Source of the DNA: Bacteroides sp.
GTDB lineage: Bacteria; Bacteroidota; Bacteroidia; Bacteroidales; Bacteroidaceae
Reading direction: 5' to 3'
Length of the DNA stretch: 40,759 nucleotides
Assembly: GCA_017992695.1 (NCBI GenBank)
Contig: JAGOOC010000025.1
Coordinates: 1 to 40,759 of the forward strand
Part shown: positions 9,451 through 18,721 of the stretch, one piece after another
How the letters are laid out: the number at the start of each line of letters is the position of its first letter
How positions within the stretch are numbered: the first letter of the stretch is position 1
The notes under the pieces: model-generated
The model's database searches: none
What the model saw: only the letters and a program-made list of their open reading frames with translations
What the model was told of the DNA's origin: nothing
Program-made: the position numbers and the translations under genes

Positions 9451-12400
9451 ATGATCCTTTTTTTCAGAACCCCATCTAAGAGCGTGATTGCCGTAGAGAG
9501 CAACCACTCGCTCGCCCCGGACGATAGTAAGAAACTCTGTTGGCTTTTTGGCGAAGCCGCAACAGAAAGTGAAGATAACCTGAAAGGCTGCTTTGTGGGG
9601 CCACGCCGCGAAATGATTACTCCGTGGAGTACCAACGCAGTGGAAATCACCCAAAACATGGGGATTGAAGGCATCACTCGCATCGAGGAGTACTTCCCGG
9701 TAAAGGACGAAAGCGCAGACTGTGACCCTATGCTGCAACGCATGTATACAGGGCTCGATCAGCAGGTGTTCACCACCAACCGTCAGCCAGCCCCCATCCT
9801 CTATATCGATGACCTCGAAGCGTACAACGAGAAAGAGGGACTTGCCCTTTCTGCGGAAGAGATGGATTATTTAAAAAAGATAGAAGGCGATTTGGGGCGC
9901 AAACTAACAGACTCGGAGGTGTTTGGTTTTGCACAAATCAACTCGGAGCACTGCCGTCACAAAATTTTTGGCGGTACATTCATCATCGACGGCGTAGAGC
10001 AAGAATCTTCGCTCTTCCAGATGATCAAGAAAACCACCAACGAGAATCCAAATAAGATCATCTCAGCTTATAAAGATAACGTAGCCTTCGCAGAAGGACC
10101 GGTAGTAGAGCAGTTTGCTCCGGCCGACCACTCGAAGCCCGACTTCTTTCAAATTAAAGACATCAAGAGTGTGATCTCGCTGAAGGCTGAAACACACAAC
10201 TTCCCTACTACCGTAGAGCCATTCAATGGTGCATCGACCGGCACCGGTGGCGAAATACGCGACCGTATGGCCGGTGGCAAAGGCTCATGGCCCATTGCCG
10301 GAACTGCGGTTTACATGACTTCTTATCCTCGCACCGACGAAGGACGCGAGTGGGAAGATGTTCTGCCCGTGCGCAAATGGTTGTACCAAACACCCGAACA
10401 GATTTTGATCAAAGCATCTAACGGTGCATCAGACTTTGGAAACAAATTTGGTCAACCGCTTATCTGCGGATCGGTGCTGACCTTCGAACACGCCGAAAAC
10501 AAGGAAGAGTACGGCTACGACAAAGTAATTATGCTTGCCGGTGGTGTAGGCTACGGTCCACACCGCGACGCCCTAAAGGGTACACCCGAAGCAGGAAACA
10601 AAGTGGTGGTGATAGGTGGAGACAACTACCGCATCGGACTGGGTGGTGGCTCAGTATCTTCTGTAGATACGGGTCGTTACAGCAGTGGCATTGAGCTGAA
10701 CGCTGTGCAACGCGCCAATGCCGAAATGCAAAAACGTGCCAACAACGTAGTGCGCGCACTGTGCGAGGAGGACGAGAATCCCGTTGTATCCATCCATGAT
10801 CACGGTTCGGCCGGACACGTAAACTGCCTGTCGGAACTGGTAGAAGAGTGTGGTGGAGTGATTGATATGAGCAAGCTGCCTATCGGTGACGCTACCCTGT
10901 CGGCCAAAGAGATTATTGCCAACGAATCGCAAGAGCGCATGGGACTCCTTATTAAAGAGGAGGCTATCGAACATGTGCGCAAGATTGCCGAACGCGAACG
11001 TGCCCCGATGTACGTGGTAGGTGAAACAACCGGCGACCACCGTTTCTCGTTTCAGCAAGCAGACGGCATACGTCCGTTCGACCTGGCTGTTGATCAGATG
11101 TTCGGTGCATCGCCCAAAACGTATATGATAGACAAAACGGTAGATCGTGTTTATGAAATGCCGAAATATGAAATATCTGAGCTTCACGAATACCTCACCA
11201 ATGTATTGCAGCTTGAAGCTGTTGCCTGCAAAGACTGGTTAACGAATAAGGTTGACCGTTCGGTAACGGGTAAGGTAGCTCGCCAACAGTGTCAAGGTGA
11301 AATTCAGTTGCCACTAAGCGACTGTGGTGTGGTGGCACTCGACTATCGTGGCGAGAAAGGTATCGCCACCTCTATCGGACATGCACCGCAAGCTGCATTG
11401 GCCGATCCGGCTGCCGGCTCTATCCTCTCGGTAAGCGAAGCGCTGACCAACTTAATTTGGGCTCCGATGGTCGATGGTATGGACAGCATCTCACTCTCTG
11501 CCAACTGGATGTGGCCTTGCCGCTCTCAGGAAGGCGAAGACGCGCGTTTGTACACTGCAGTGAAAGCCTTAAGCGATTTCTGCTGCGCCCTGCAAATCAA
11601 TGTACCTACGGGTAAGGACTCCCTATCGATGACACAGCAATACCCCGATGGCGAGAAGGTAATCTCTCCGGGAACAGTCATTGTATCGGCTGCCGGCGAA
11701 GTGACGGATGTGAAGAAGGTGGTTTCGCCCGTACTGGTGAACAATGAGAAAACAACGCTTTATCACATCGACTTCAGCTTCGATACATTGAAACTGGGTG
11801 GCTCTGCTTTTGCACAGTCATTGGGCAAAGTGGGTAGCGAAGTACCTTGCGTACAAGATGCCGAATACTTCCGCGATGCATTCCTAGCTGTTCAGGAGTT
11901 GGTGCACAAGGGGCTTATCTTGGCCGGTCACGACATCTCTGCGGGTGGTTTAATTACCACACTGCTGGAAATGTGTTTCGCCAACGTAGAGGGTGGCTTA
12001 GAAATCAACCTCGACAAAATGAACGAAACAGATATCGTAAAGATCTTATTTGCCGAGAATCCGGGTATTGTGATTCAGATTGCCGACAAACATAAAGAAG
12101 AGGTGAAGAAGATACTCGAAGAGGCTGGTGTAGGCTTCATCAAGCTGGGTAAACCAACTGATGAGCGTCACATTCTGGTTTCAAAGGAGGAGGCAACCTA
12201 CCAATTCGGCATTGACTATATGCGCGAGGTGTGGTACGCTTCATCGTATCTGCTCGACCGCAAACAGTCGATGAACGGCTGCGCCAAGAAACGTTTCGAG
12301 AACTACAAGATGCAACCGCTGGAGACTCACTTCATGCCCGAGTTTAAAGGAAAATTCTCGCAATACGGCATTGACCCCAATCGTCGCACTGCGACGGGTG

Positions 12401-13155
12401 TGCGTGCTGCTATTATCCGCGAAAAAGGAACGAATGGCGATCGCGAAATGGCTTATGCTCTTTATCTGGCCGGTTTCGATGTGAAGGACGTAACCATGAC
12501 AGACTTAGTTAGTGGACGCGAAACACTTGAAGAGGTAAACCTGATTGTTTACTGCGGTGGCTTCTCTAACTCCGATGTATTGGGTTCGGCCAAAGGCTGG
12601 GCAGGTGGTTTCTTGTATAACGAGAAGGCCAAAACGGCACTTGACAACTTCTATGCTCGCGAAGATACACTCTCATTGGGTATCTGTAACGGTTGCCAAT
12701 TAATGATGGAACTGGGGTTAATTACGCCTAACCACAAGGAAAAAGGCAAGATGTTGCATAACGAATCGCACAAATTTGAATCTACATTCGTAGGCGTAAC
12801 CATTCCTACTAACCGTAGCGTCATGTTCGGTTCGCTCAGTGGCAGCCAAATCGGTGTTTGGGTAGCACACGGAGAGGGTAAGTTCTCACTACCGTATGAT
12901 GAAGACAAGTACAATGTAGTGGCTAAATACAATTACGACGAATATCCTGCCAATCCAAACGGTTCAGACTATTCGGTTGCAGCACTGGCAAGTGAAGACG
13001 GTCGTCATCTGGCCATGATGCCTCACCCTGAACGCGCTATATTCCCCTGGCAAAATGCTTATTATCCAGCCGATCGGGTAAATAGCGATCAGGTAACACC
13101 GTGGATGGAAGCATTTGTAAATGCCCGCAAATGGGTAGAGAAAAAGATGAAATAA
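9451..13155 (+). CDS. purL: Phosphoribosylformylglycinamidine synthase (large single-chain FGAM synthase)
   Basis: Catalyses the ATP- and glutamine-dependent conversion of FGAR to FGAM, the fourth step of de novo purine synthesis. At 1234 residues it is the long single-chain form, with linker, two AIRS-like synthase halves and a C-terminal class I glutamine amidotransferase. The motif SEHCRHKIFGG (substrate site) is followed by the synthase core (ETHNFPTTVEPF, GTGGEIRDRMA). In the glutaminase domain the nucleophile lies in LGICNGCQLM (Cys1079) and the His-Glu pair in MMPHPERA near the end. The ATG at 9451 is preferred over a longer reading from 9334 because the -7 box at 9406-9413 lies inside that extension. 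It stands alone, ending in a strong terminator. Confidence 0.97.
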   Translation: MILFFRTPSKSVIAVESNHSLAPDDSKKLCWLFGEAATESEDNLKGCFVGPRREMITPWSTNAVEITQNMGIEGITRIEEYFPVKDESADCDPMLQRMYTGLDQQVFTTNRQPAPILYIDDLEAYNEKEGLALSAEEMDYLKKIEGDLGRKLTDSEVFGFAQINSEHCRHKIFGGTFIIDGVEQESSLFQMIKKTTNENPNKIISAYKDNVAFAEGPVVEQFAPADHSKPDFFQIKDIKSVISLKAETHNFPTTVEPFNGASTGTGGEIRDRMAGGKGSWPIAGTAVYMTSYPRTDEGREWEDVLPVRKWLYQTPEQILIKASNGASDFGNKFGQPLICGSVLTFEHAENKEEYGYDKVIMLAGGVGYGPHRDALKGTPEAGNKVVVIGGDNYRIGLGGGSVSSVDTGRYSSGIELNAVQRANAEMQKRANNVVRALCEEDENPVVSIHDHGSAGHVNCLSELVEECGGVIDMSKLPIGDATLSAKEIIANESQERMGLLIKEEAIEHVRKIAERERAPMYVVGETTGDHRFSFQQADGIRPFDLAVDQMFGASPKTYMIDKTVDRVYEMPKYEISELHEYLTNVLQLEAVACKDWLTNKVDRSVTGKVARQQCQGEIQLPLSDCGVVALDYRGEKGIATSIGHAPQAALADPAAGSILSVSEALTNLIWAPMVDGMDSISLSANWMWPCRSQEGEDARLYTAVKALSDFCCALQINVPTGKDSLSMTQQYPDGEKVISPGTVIVSAAGEVTDVKKVVSPVLVNNEKTTLYHIDFSFDTLKLGGSAFAQSLGKVGSEVPCVQDAEYFRDAFLAVQELVHKGLILAGHDISAGGLITTLLEMCFANVEGGLEINLDKMNETDIVKILFAENPGIVIQIADKHKEEVKKILEEAGVGFIKLGKPTDERHILVSKEEATYQFGIDYMREVWYASSYLLDRKQSMNGCAKKRFENYKMQPLETHFMPEFKGKFSQYGIDPNRRTATGVRAAIIREKGTNGDREMAYALYLAGFDVKDVTMTDLVSGRETLEEVNLIVYCGGFSNSDVLGSAKGWAGGFLYNEKAKTALDNFYAREDTLSLGICNGCQLMMELGLITPNHKEKGKMLHNESHKFESTFVGVTIPTNRSVMFGSLSGSQIGVWVAHGEGKFSLPYDEDKYNVVAKYNYDEYPANPNGSDYSVAALASEDGRHLAMMPHPERAIFPWQNAYYPADRVNSDQVTPWMEAFVNARKWVEKKMK

Positions 13156-13182
13156 GCACTCGCTGCATTCATTGATGCATTC

Positions 13183-13218
13183 AAAAGGCTGTCACTCAAG
13201 AAAAGTGACAGCCTTTTT
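13183..13218 (+). terminator. Intrinsic terminator of purL
   Basis: AAAGGCTGTCACT pairs with AGTGACAGCCTTT around a short loop and is followed by a T run ending at 13218. It starts about 28 bp after the purL stop. This is a typical intrinsic terminator. Confidence 0.9.
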
Positions 13219-13295
13219 CGTTTCAGAACAGATAAAGCGGTGTTTACTTTTAGCAAGTATAATCGAATATCCAACGCTATATAGTTGTGGAAAGA

Positions 13296-13326
13296 TTTGT
13301 TATATTAAAAAAAGTTCTTAATTTTG
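13296..13326 (+). promoter_or_regulatory. Bacteroidetes housekeeping promoter of the hybrid regulator gene
   Basis: TTTG at 13296-13299 and TAATTTTG at 13319-13326 are separated by 19 bp, a full match to the Bacteroidetes -33/-7 consensus. The leader to the ATG at 13382 would be about 50 bases. This is the clearest promoter in the window. Confidence 0.75.
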
Positions 13327-13381
13327 TAAAATGAATTGCTCCATGAAAGATTAAAAGATCACCTCTAAAAGTTCTGATACT

Positions 13382-16300
13382 ATGATAAAATGGATTTTCC
13401 TTTTTTTATTGTTGCCGGTTATTAGTGCCGCTCAGACTTACAAATACATTGGTGTAGAAGATGGGTTAAGCAATAGACGCGTATACAATATCCAGAAGGA
13501 TCATAAAGGGTATATGTGGTTTCTGACACATGAGGGGATTGATCGCTACGATGGTAGCGAATTTAAACATTACAAACTGATAGATGGCATAGAGCAGTTA
13601 AGCGTACCTACGGGGCTTAACTGGTTGTACATAGATTCGGAAGGGGTGATATGGGTCATTGGACAAAAAGGAAAAATTTTTCGATACGACTACCCACGCG
13701 ATGTATTTGTATTAGCCTATAAAATACCTAAATCGGAGGTATTGAAAAGCCTTATTCCTATTAGCTTTAGCTTCATTGATAACAACAGCAACATTTGGCT
13801 TTGTGGCAAAGATCGGTTGTTTTTGTACAACACGCGCACAAAGACCACAAGTCAAATAGCCAACAACATAAAAGAGAGAATAACCAATATACAGCAGATT
13901 GACAACGCTCATTTCTTCATAGGAAGTGAGTTTGGCATACACCATGCCGAATTGAAAGAGGAAAGCCTGAGACCTCTTCCTTGTAAAGAGTTGGATAAAC
14001 TAAAAATACAAGTTAGCGAACTGTACCTTCATGCCCCGTCAAAGAAACTTTTTATTGGAGCCTTTCAACGTGGCATTTTCATCTACGACATGACAAGCAA
14101 AAAGAGCATTCAGCCTGAGTCCAATTTACCCGATTTAAATATATCCCGCATTAGACCCTTCTCTGAACAAGAGCTGTTAATTGCCACGAATGGAGCCGGA
14201 GTTTACAAGATGAATGTTGACACCTACCAAAGAACACCCTATATATTGGCCGATTATGAGCAAAACAATGCGATGAATGGAAACAACATCAACGACATTT
14301 ACATCGATCAGGCACAACGCATCTGGTTGGCAAACTACCCAATTGGCATTACCATGCGCAACGATCGTTATGCAAGTTATCATTGGATTAAGCATGCTAT
14401 CAACAACGAACAGTCACTTGTTAATGACCGAGTGAACGCAATTATTGAAGATAGCGAGGGAGATCTATGGTATGCGACAAGCAACGGTATCAGCCAGTAT
14501 AACCCTCGCACAAAAGCATGGCATTCATATCCGGGAAATTCTGTTTTCAATCAAAATATAAAGAACCAAATATTTACCACCCTATGCGAAGTCTCCCCAG
14601 GCATCATTTGGGCAGGAGGGTATAATTCGGGTACTTTTCAAATTAATAAAAAAACCCGATCTACTCAATACATTTTACCTTCTAACTTTAACCAACAAGA
14701 TGTGCATCCGGATAAGTATATCCGTGATATAAAGAAAGACGCTGAGGGAAACATTTGGTCAGGGGGCTATTACTACCTAAAAAAACGAAACTTACAAGAC
14801 AAATCGTTCCGCATCTACAACGGATTTAGCTCTATCACGACTATTCTTGAGAAAGACAGTACACACATGTGGATAGCTTGCTCTACCGGGTTGTACTTGC
14901 TAAACAAGGAATCAGAAGCGAGTGAACACATTAATCTGCCGATTGAATCGAACTATATTTATTCACTTTACCAAACCCGAAGCGGTCTTTTATATATCGG
15001 AACAAGTGGTTATGGGCTGCTAATTTATGATCCCAAAACCAAACTCTTCACCCATTATCACGAGGAGAATAGTGCTTTAATATCTAACCACGTTTATTCC
15101 ATTTTATCGAATGACGACATAGACATACTGCTCAGCACTGAGAACGGACTCAGCAGTTTCTATCCACAAAAGGAAGCATTTCATAATTGGACAAGAGATC
15201 AGGGGTTGATGACTGTACACTTCAACCCCAGCTCTGGAGCATTACTGAAAAGCGGACACTTTATCGTTGGAAGTACAGATGGGGCTGTGGAGTTTGATGA
15301 AAACATGAAAATACCGCAAACCCACTCTTCTAAAATGGTTTTCAGCGATTTTAGACTCTTTTATCAGACCGTTTACCCTAATGAAGAGGATTCTCCATTA
15401 ACCGACTGTATCGATGAAACCAAAACACTCAAATTAAGATCAAATCAGAACATTTTTTCACTGAAAGTATCGTCAATCAATTATGACTATCCATCGAACA
15501 CGTTGTATTCTTGGAAGCTGGAAGGATTTTATGATGAGTGGAGCCGTCCCGAAAAAGAGAACATCATTCGATTTACCAACCTCGACCCGGGTACATACAC
15601 GCTGCGCATACGTGCTGTATCGAGCGAAGATAGGCGTGTTATCGAAGAAAGAAGCATACAAATAGAGGTGGCTTACCCGTTTTGGCGCAGTATATGGGCG
15701 TTGATTATTTATGGTTTGGTTATAGGGTTCATTGTAAGCGTGGCTTTTCGAGTATTCATATTAAATAAACAACGAAAGGCATCTGATGAAAAGATACAGT
15801 TCTTCATCAATACTGCCCATGACATCCGTACACCACTTACATTGATCAAAGCACCTATCGAAGAACTTCAAGAGAAAGAGCAGTTGAGTCGAGACGGAAT
15901 AAGCAATATAAATACTGCATTGCGAAATGTTAATGCGCTGCTACGTCTTACAACCAACTTGATCAACTTTGAACGTGTAGATACCTATTCATCCGAACTG
16001 TTTGTCGGAGAATATGAGGTAAACGCGTTCATGTCTGAGATATACGAATCATTTCGTCCTTATGCGGATGTCAAGCATGTCAATTTCACCTACGAGAATA
16101 ACTTCAATCACCTCAACGTGTGGTTCGATAAAAACAAAATGGATTCCATTCTTAAAAACATAATCTCTAATGCGCTTAAATACACACCAGACAATGGCAA
16201 TGTGAGCATATATGTCAGTGATAATGGCGAAACTTGGAGTGTTGAGATAAAAGACACCGGCATCGGGATCCCGACTAATGAACAGAAAAAACTATTCAAA

Positions 16301-17386
16301 AACCACTTTAGAGGAAGCAATGCCATCAACTCAATGATTACGGGCAGTGGAATAGGATTGATGCTAGTTTGGAAGTTAGTACGCTTACATAAAGGAAGAA
16401 TAACCATGAACAGTGTTGAACATCAAGGTTCTACTATCAAAGTTAGCTTTCCGAAAGAAATTAAACGTCACGGTAAAGTGCGCTTAGCCAATAAGATAGT
16501 TAGCTCTGTACTTCCCCGGCAAGGATCGATCAGCAACGTTTTTCCTAGTGTATACGATGCCGTAAAGAAAAACAGCGAGACAAATTATCAACGCATTCTG
16601 ATCGTGGAAGATAACGACGAACTGCGGAACTACTTAACCCATACCCTATCGGACAGTTACACAGTTAGGTCTTGTAGCAATGGTAAAAACGCATTGACTA
16701 TTGTTGAAGAGTACAAACCCGAACTTGTTATTTCGGACATCATGATGCCGGAGATGAGAGGAGACGAGTTATGTAGCATACTGAAAAGCAATATTGAAAC
16801 CTCACATATCCCTATAGTGTTGCTAACGGCTCTGAACGATGAAAGTAACATTCTTGCAGGACTTAGTGTTGGTGCCGATGAATATGTGGTTAAACCCTTC
16901 AACATAGGCATTTTGAAGGCGACCATCAAAAACCTATTGGCCAATAGAGCCCTATTGCGTAACAGATACGCTAACCCGGAGGTTATTTCTACCGAAAATG
17001 ATTGCATTAATTGCTCTACCGACCTTGACTGGAAGTTCATTGCAACGGTTAAAAAGAGTGTGGAGGACAATATCGATAACTCTTCATTTACCGTTGATGT
17101 GCTTTGCAACCTAATGAATATGAGCCGAACCAGCTTTTACAATAAGATTAAAGCATTAACCGATCAGGCTCCGGGCGATTATATTCGAATCATTAGGTTG
17201 ACACGAGCTGCCCAGTTGCTAAAAGAAGGAAAACATAGTGTAACCGAGGTGGCCGAGCTAACCGGATTTAATGATGCAAAATACTTCCGCGAAGTATTTA
17301 AGAAACATTTTAAGGTTAGTCCTAGCAAATATGGCAAAGAGGAGACATCTTCTGAAGTAAAATTAAAAGTAAGTAAAACAAAGTAG
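13382..17386 (+). CDS. Hybrid two-component system regulator (sensor kinase, receiver and AraC-type DNA-binding domain in one chain)
   Basis: One-polypeptide sensor-regulator of 1334 residues. A signal peptide (MIKWIFLFLLLPVISAAQ) leads into a periplasmic sensor of two-component-regulator propeller repeats (about 20-680) and a Y_Y_Y-type domain (about 685-765). A transmembrane helix (about 772-795) connects to the histidine kinase, with phospho-accepting His813 in AHDIRTPLTLIKAP, the N box near NIISNALKYTPDNG and DTGIGIP. The receiver holds Asp1119 (ISDIMMPEM), and the C-terminus is an AraC-type helix-turn-helix ending GFNDAKYFREVFKKHF. All key residues are present, so it is probably active. 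Such proteins usually sense glycan fragments and control a neighbouring polysaccharide locus, but no SusC/SusD genes are here. Two chromate-transporter-family genes follow 32 bp downstream. Confidence 0.95.
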   Translation: MIKWIFLFLLLPVISAAQTYKYIGVEDGLSNRRVYNIQKDHKGYMWFLTHEGIDRYDGSEFKHYKLIDGIEQLSVPTGLNWLYIDSEGVIWVIGQKGKIFRYDYPRDVFVLAYKIPKSEVLKSLIPISFSFIDNNSNIWLCGKDRLFLYNTRTKTTSQIANNIKERITNIQQIDNAHFFIGSEFGIHHAELKEESLRPLPCKELDKLKIQVSELYLHAPSKKLFIGAFQRGIFIYDMTSKKSIQPESNLPDLNISRIRPFSEQELLIATNGAGVYKMNVDTYQRTPYILADYEQNNAMNGNNINDIYIDQAQRIWLANYPIGITMRNDRYASYHWIKHAINNEQSLVNDRVNAIIEDSEGDLWYATSNGISQYNPRTKAWHSYPGNSVFNQNIKNQIFTTLCEVSPGIIWAGGYNSGTFQINKKTRSTQYILPSNFNQQDVHPDKYIRDIKKDAEGNIWSGGYYYLKKRNLQDKSFRIYNGFSSITTILEKDSTHMWIACSTGLYLLNKESEASEHINLPIESNYIYSLYQTRSGLLYIGTSGYGLLIYDPKTKLFTHYHEENSALISNHVYSILSNDDIDILLSTENGLSSFYPQKEAFHNWTRDQGLMTVHFNPSSGALLKSGHFIVGSTDGAVEFDENMKIPQTHSSKMVFSDFRLFYQTVYPNEEDSPLTDCIDETKTLKLRSNQNIFSLKVSSINYDYPSNTLYSWKLEGFYDEWSRPEKENIIRFTNLDPGTYTLRIRAVSSEDRRVIEERSIQIEVAYPFWRSIWALIIYGLVIGFIVSVAFRVFILNKQRKASDEKIQFFINTAHDIRTPLTLIKAPIEELQEKEQLSRDGISNINTALRNVNALLRLTTNLINFERVDTYSSELFVGEYEVNAFMSEIYESFRPYADVKHVNFTYENNFNHLNVWFDKNKMDSILKNIISNALKYTPDNGNVSIYVSDNGETWSVEIKDTGIGIPTNEQKKLFKNHFRGSNAINSMITGSGIGLMLVWKLVRLHKGRITMNSVEHQGSTIKVSFPKEIKRHGKVRLANKIVSSVLPRQGSISNVFPSVYDAVKKNSETNYQRILIVEDNDELRNYLTHTLSDSYTVRSCSNGKNALTIVEEYKPELVISDIMMPEMRGDELCSILKSNIETSHIPIVLLTALNDESNILAGLSVGADEYVVKPFNIGILKATIKNLLANRALLRNRYANPEVISTENDCINCSTDLDWKFIATVKKSVEDNIDNSSFTVDVLCNLMNMSRTSFYNKIKALTDQAPGDYIRIIRLTRAAQLLKEGKHSVTEVAELTGFNDAKYFREVFKKHFKVSPSKYGKEETSSEVKLKVSKTK

Positions 17387-17418
17387 TTAAGTCAAACGAA
17401 AGCAGATTGAAGCATACA

Positions 17419-17967
17419 ATGAATATCTATATGAGGGCGTTCGGCATATTCTTTAAAATAGGTGCATTCACTATTGGTGGAGGCTATGCCATGGTGCCAT
17501 TGATTGAAAATGAGATTGTAACCAAACGTAAATGGATTTCGCAAAGCGACTTTATTGATCTGCTTGCTATTTCTCAATCAGCCCCGGGCATACTGGCTGT
17601 TAACATTTCTATTTTCATTGGCTACAAGCTCCGCGGCATTCGTGGCAGCCTAATTACAGCACTAGGAACGATACTGCCCTCGTTTCTCATCATTCTGTCT
17701 ATTGCCTTGTTTTTTCATCGCTTTCAGGACAATATTATTGTTGAGCGTCTTTTCAGAGGCATCCGCCCGGCTGTGGTTGCTTTGATTGCTGCTCCTACAT
17801 TCAGTATGGCTAGGTCGGCTCGCATCAATCGATATACCGTATGGATTCCGGTGGTGTCTGCCCTTCTTATTTGGTTAATCGGTTTTTCACCGATCTGGAT
17901 TATTTTCATGGCCGGAGTAGGAGGTTTCCTTTGGGGGAAATTGCAGAGAAGAAGGAATAAAAGCTAA
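17419..17967 (+). CDS. Chromate transporter family protein (short type), first of pair
   Basis: Integral membrane protein of the CHR family, single-domain form (182 residues from the ATG at 17419; the longer reading begins with TTG at 17407). The family motif near the N-terminus reads FTIGGGYAMVPLIE, and several hydrophobic helices follow. Short CHR proteins generally occur as adjacent pairs that together make the transporter, and a second copy lies 73 bp downstream. Family members export chromate in some bacteria; for Bacteroides the real substrate is unknown. The gene follows the hybrid regulator by 32 bp on the same strand, so it may be co-transcribed with it. Confidence 0.9.
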   Translation: MNIYMRAFGIFFKIGAFTIGGGYAMVPLIENEIVTKRKWISQSDFIDLLAISQSAPGILAVNISIFIGYKLRGIRGSLITALGTILPSFLIILSIALFFHRFQDNIIVERLFRGIRPAVVALIAAPTFSMARSARINRYTVWIPVVSALLIWLIGFSPIWIIFMAGVGGFLWGKLQRRRNKS

Positions 17968-17971
17968 CCTA

Positions 17972-18040
17972 CAACGCCTCAACCAGAACTCCTAAACCGC
18001 AACGCCTCAACTAGCATTACTAAACCCCAATTCCTTAACC
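17972..18040. repeat. 28-bp tandem repeat (about 2.5 copies) between the two transporter genes
   Basis: Copy 1 spans 17972-17999 and copy 2 18000-18027. Both begin CAACGCCTCAAC and share a CTAAACC near the end. A partial third copy, CAATTCCTTAACC, spans 18028-18040 and abuts the ATG at 18041. The repeat fills nearly the whole gap and contains no clear ribosome binding site. Confidence 0.7.
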
Positions 18041-18595
18041 ATGATTTACCTCCAACTCTTCTATACGTTTTTTAAAATCGGTCTCTTCGGCTTCGGTGGC
18101 GGGTATGCCATGTTGTCACTGATTCAGGGCGAAGTGGTAACACGCTACGAATGGCTCACCGCACAAGAATTCACGGACATTGTAGCCATCAGCCAAATGA
18201 CACCGGGTCCTATCGGTATCAACGCAGCGACTTACGTAGGCTTCACTGCCAGCGGCAATGTTTGGGGCTCCATAGTCGCCACGTTTGCGGTTGTGCTACC
18301 CTCATTTATCCTGATGATCACGATTAGCAAGTTCTTTTTGAAATACCAAAAACACCCGGCAGTCGAATCCGTTTTCAAAGGTTTGCGACCGGCTGTGGTG
18401 GGTTTACTCGCATCGGCCGCCTTGGTGTTGATGAATACGGACAATTTCGGTTCGCCAACAACCGACACCTATTCATTTGTGGTGAGCTGTATGCTCTTCT
18501 TGATTGCGTTTGTTAGCACGTATAAATACCATATTAATCCGATACTGGTCATTGTAGCCTGTGGCATAGCAGGGCTGCTGGCCTATTCGGTCTAG
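18041..18595 (+). CDS. Chromate transporter family protein (short type), second of pair
   Basis: Second single-domain CHR family membrane protein, 184 residues. It carries the motif FGFGGGYAMLSLIQGEVV and the downstream ISQMTPGPIGINAATYVG typical of the family, which parallels ISQSAPGILAVNISIFIG in the first copy. Hydrophobic segments cover the rest. It probably forms a heteromeric transporter with the preceding gene, in opposite membrane orientation as proposed for other short CHR pairs. The gap between the genes is a tandem repeat that runs up to the start codon, so translation initiation may be unusual. A strong hairpin follows the stop. Confidence 0.9.
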   Translation: MIYLQLFYTFFKIGLFGFGGGYAMLSLIQGEVVTRYEWLTAQEFTDIVAISQMTPGPIGINAATYVGFTASGNVWGSIVATFAVVLPSFILMITISKFFLKYQKHPAVESVFKGLRPAVVGLLASAALVLMNTDNFGSPTTDTYSFVVSCMLFLIAFVSTYKYHINPILVIVACGIAGLLAYSV

Positions 18596-18604
18596 CTAAG
18601 GACC

Positions 18605-18657
18605 AAAAAGAGTTTGCTCCAAGAACGTATTATATTTTCTTGGAGCAAACTCTTTTT
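18605..18657. terminator. Strong bidirectional terminator hairpin
   Basis: A perfect 21-bp stem (18605-18625 with 18637-18657) around an 11-base loop, flanked by A and T runs on both sides, lies between convergent genes. A near-copy of the right arm recurs immediately after it (18656-18674, TTCTTGAAGCAAACTCTTT). Confidence 0.88.
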
Positions 18658-18721
18658 CTTGAAGCAAACTCTTTACACTACATTAAAGAACAAGCCATTG
18701 AGCTATCTAGGCTATGAAGGC

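Noticed and set aside
10651-11187. 178-residue open frame on the minus strand inside purL
   Set aside because: It lies wholly within purL, has no promoter or domain I recognise, and is explained as a shadow of the + strand gene.
13382-17386. Regulator of a polysaccharide utilisation locus next door
   Set aside because: No SusC/SusD pair or adjacent carbohydrate-active genes; the link cannot be supported from this window.
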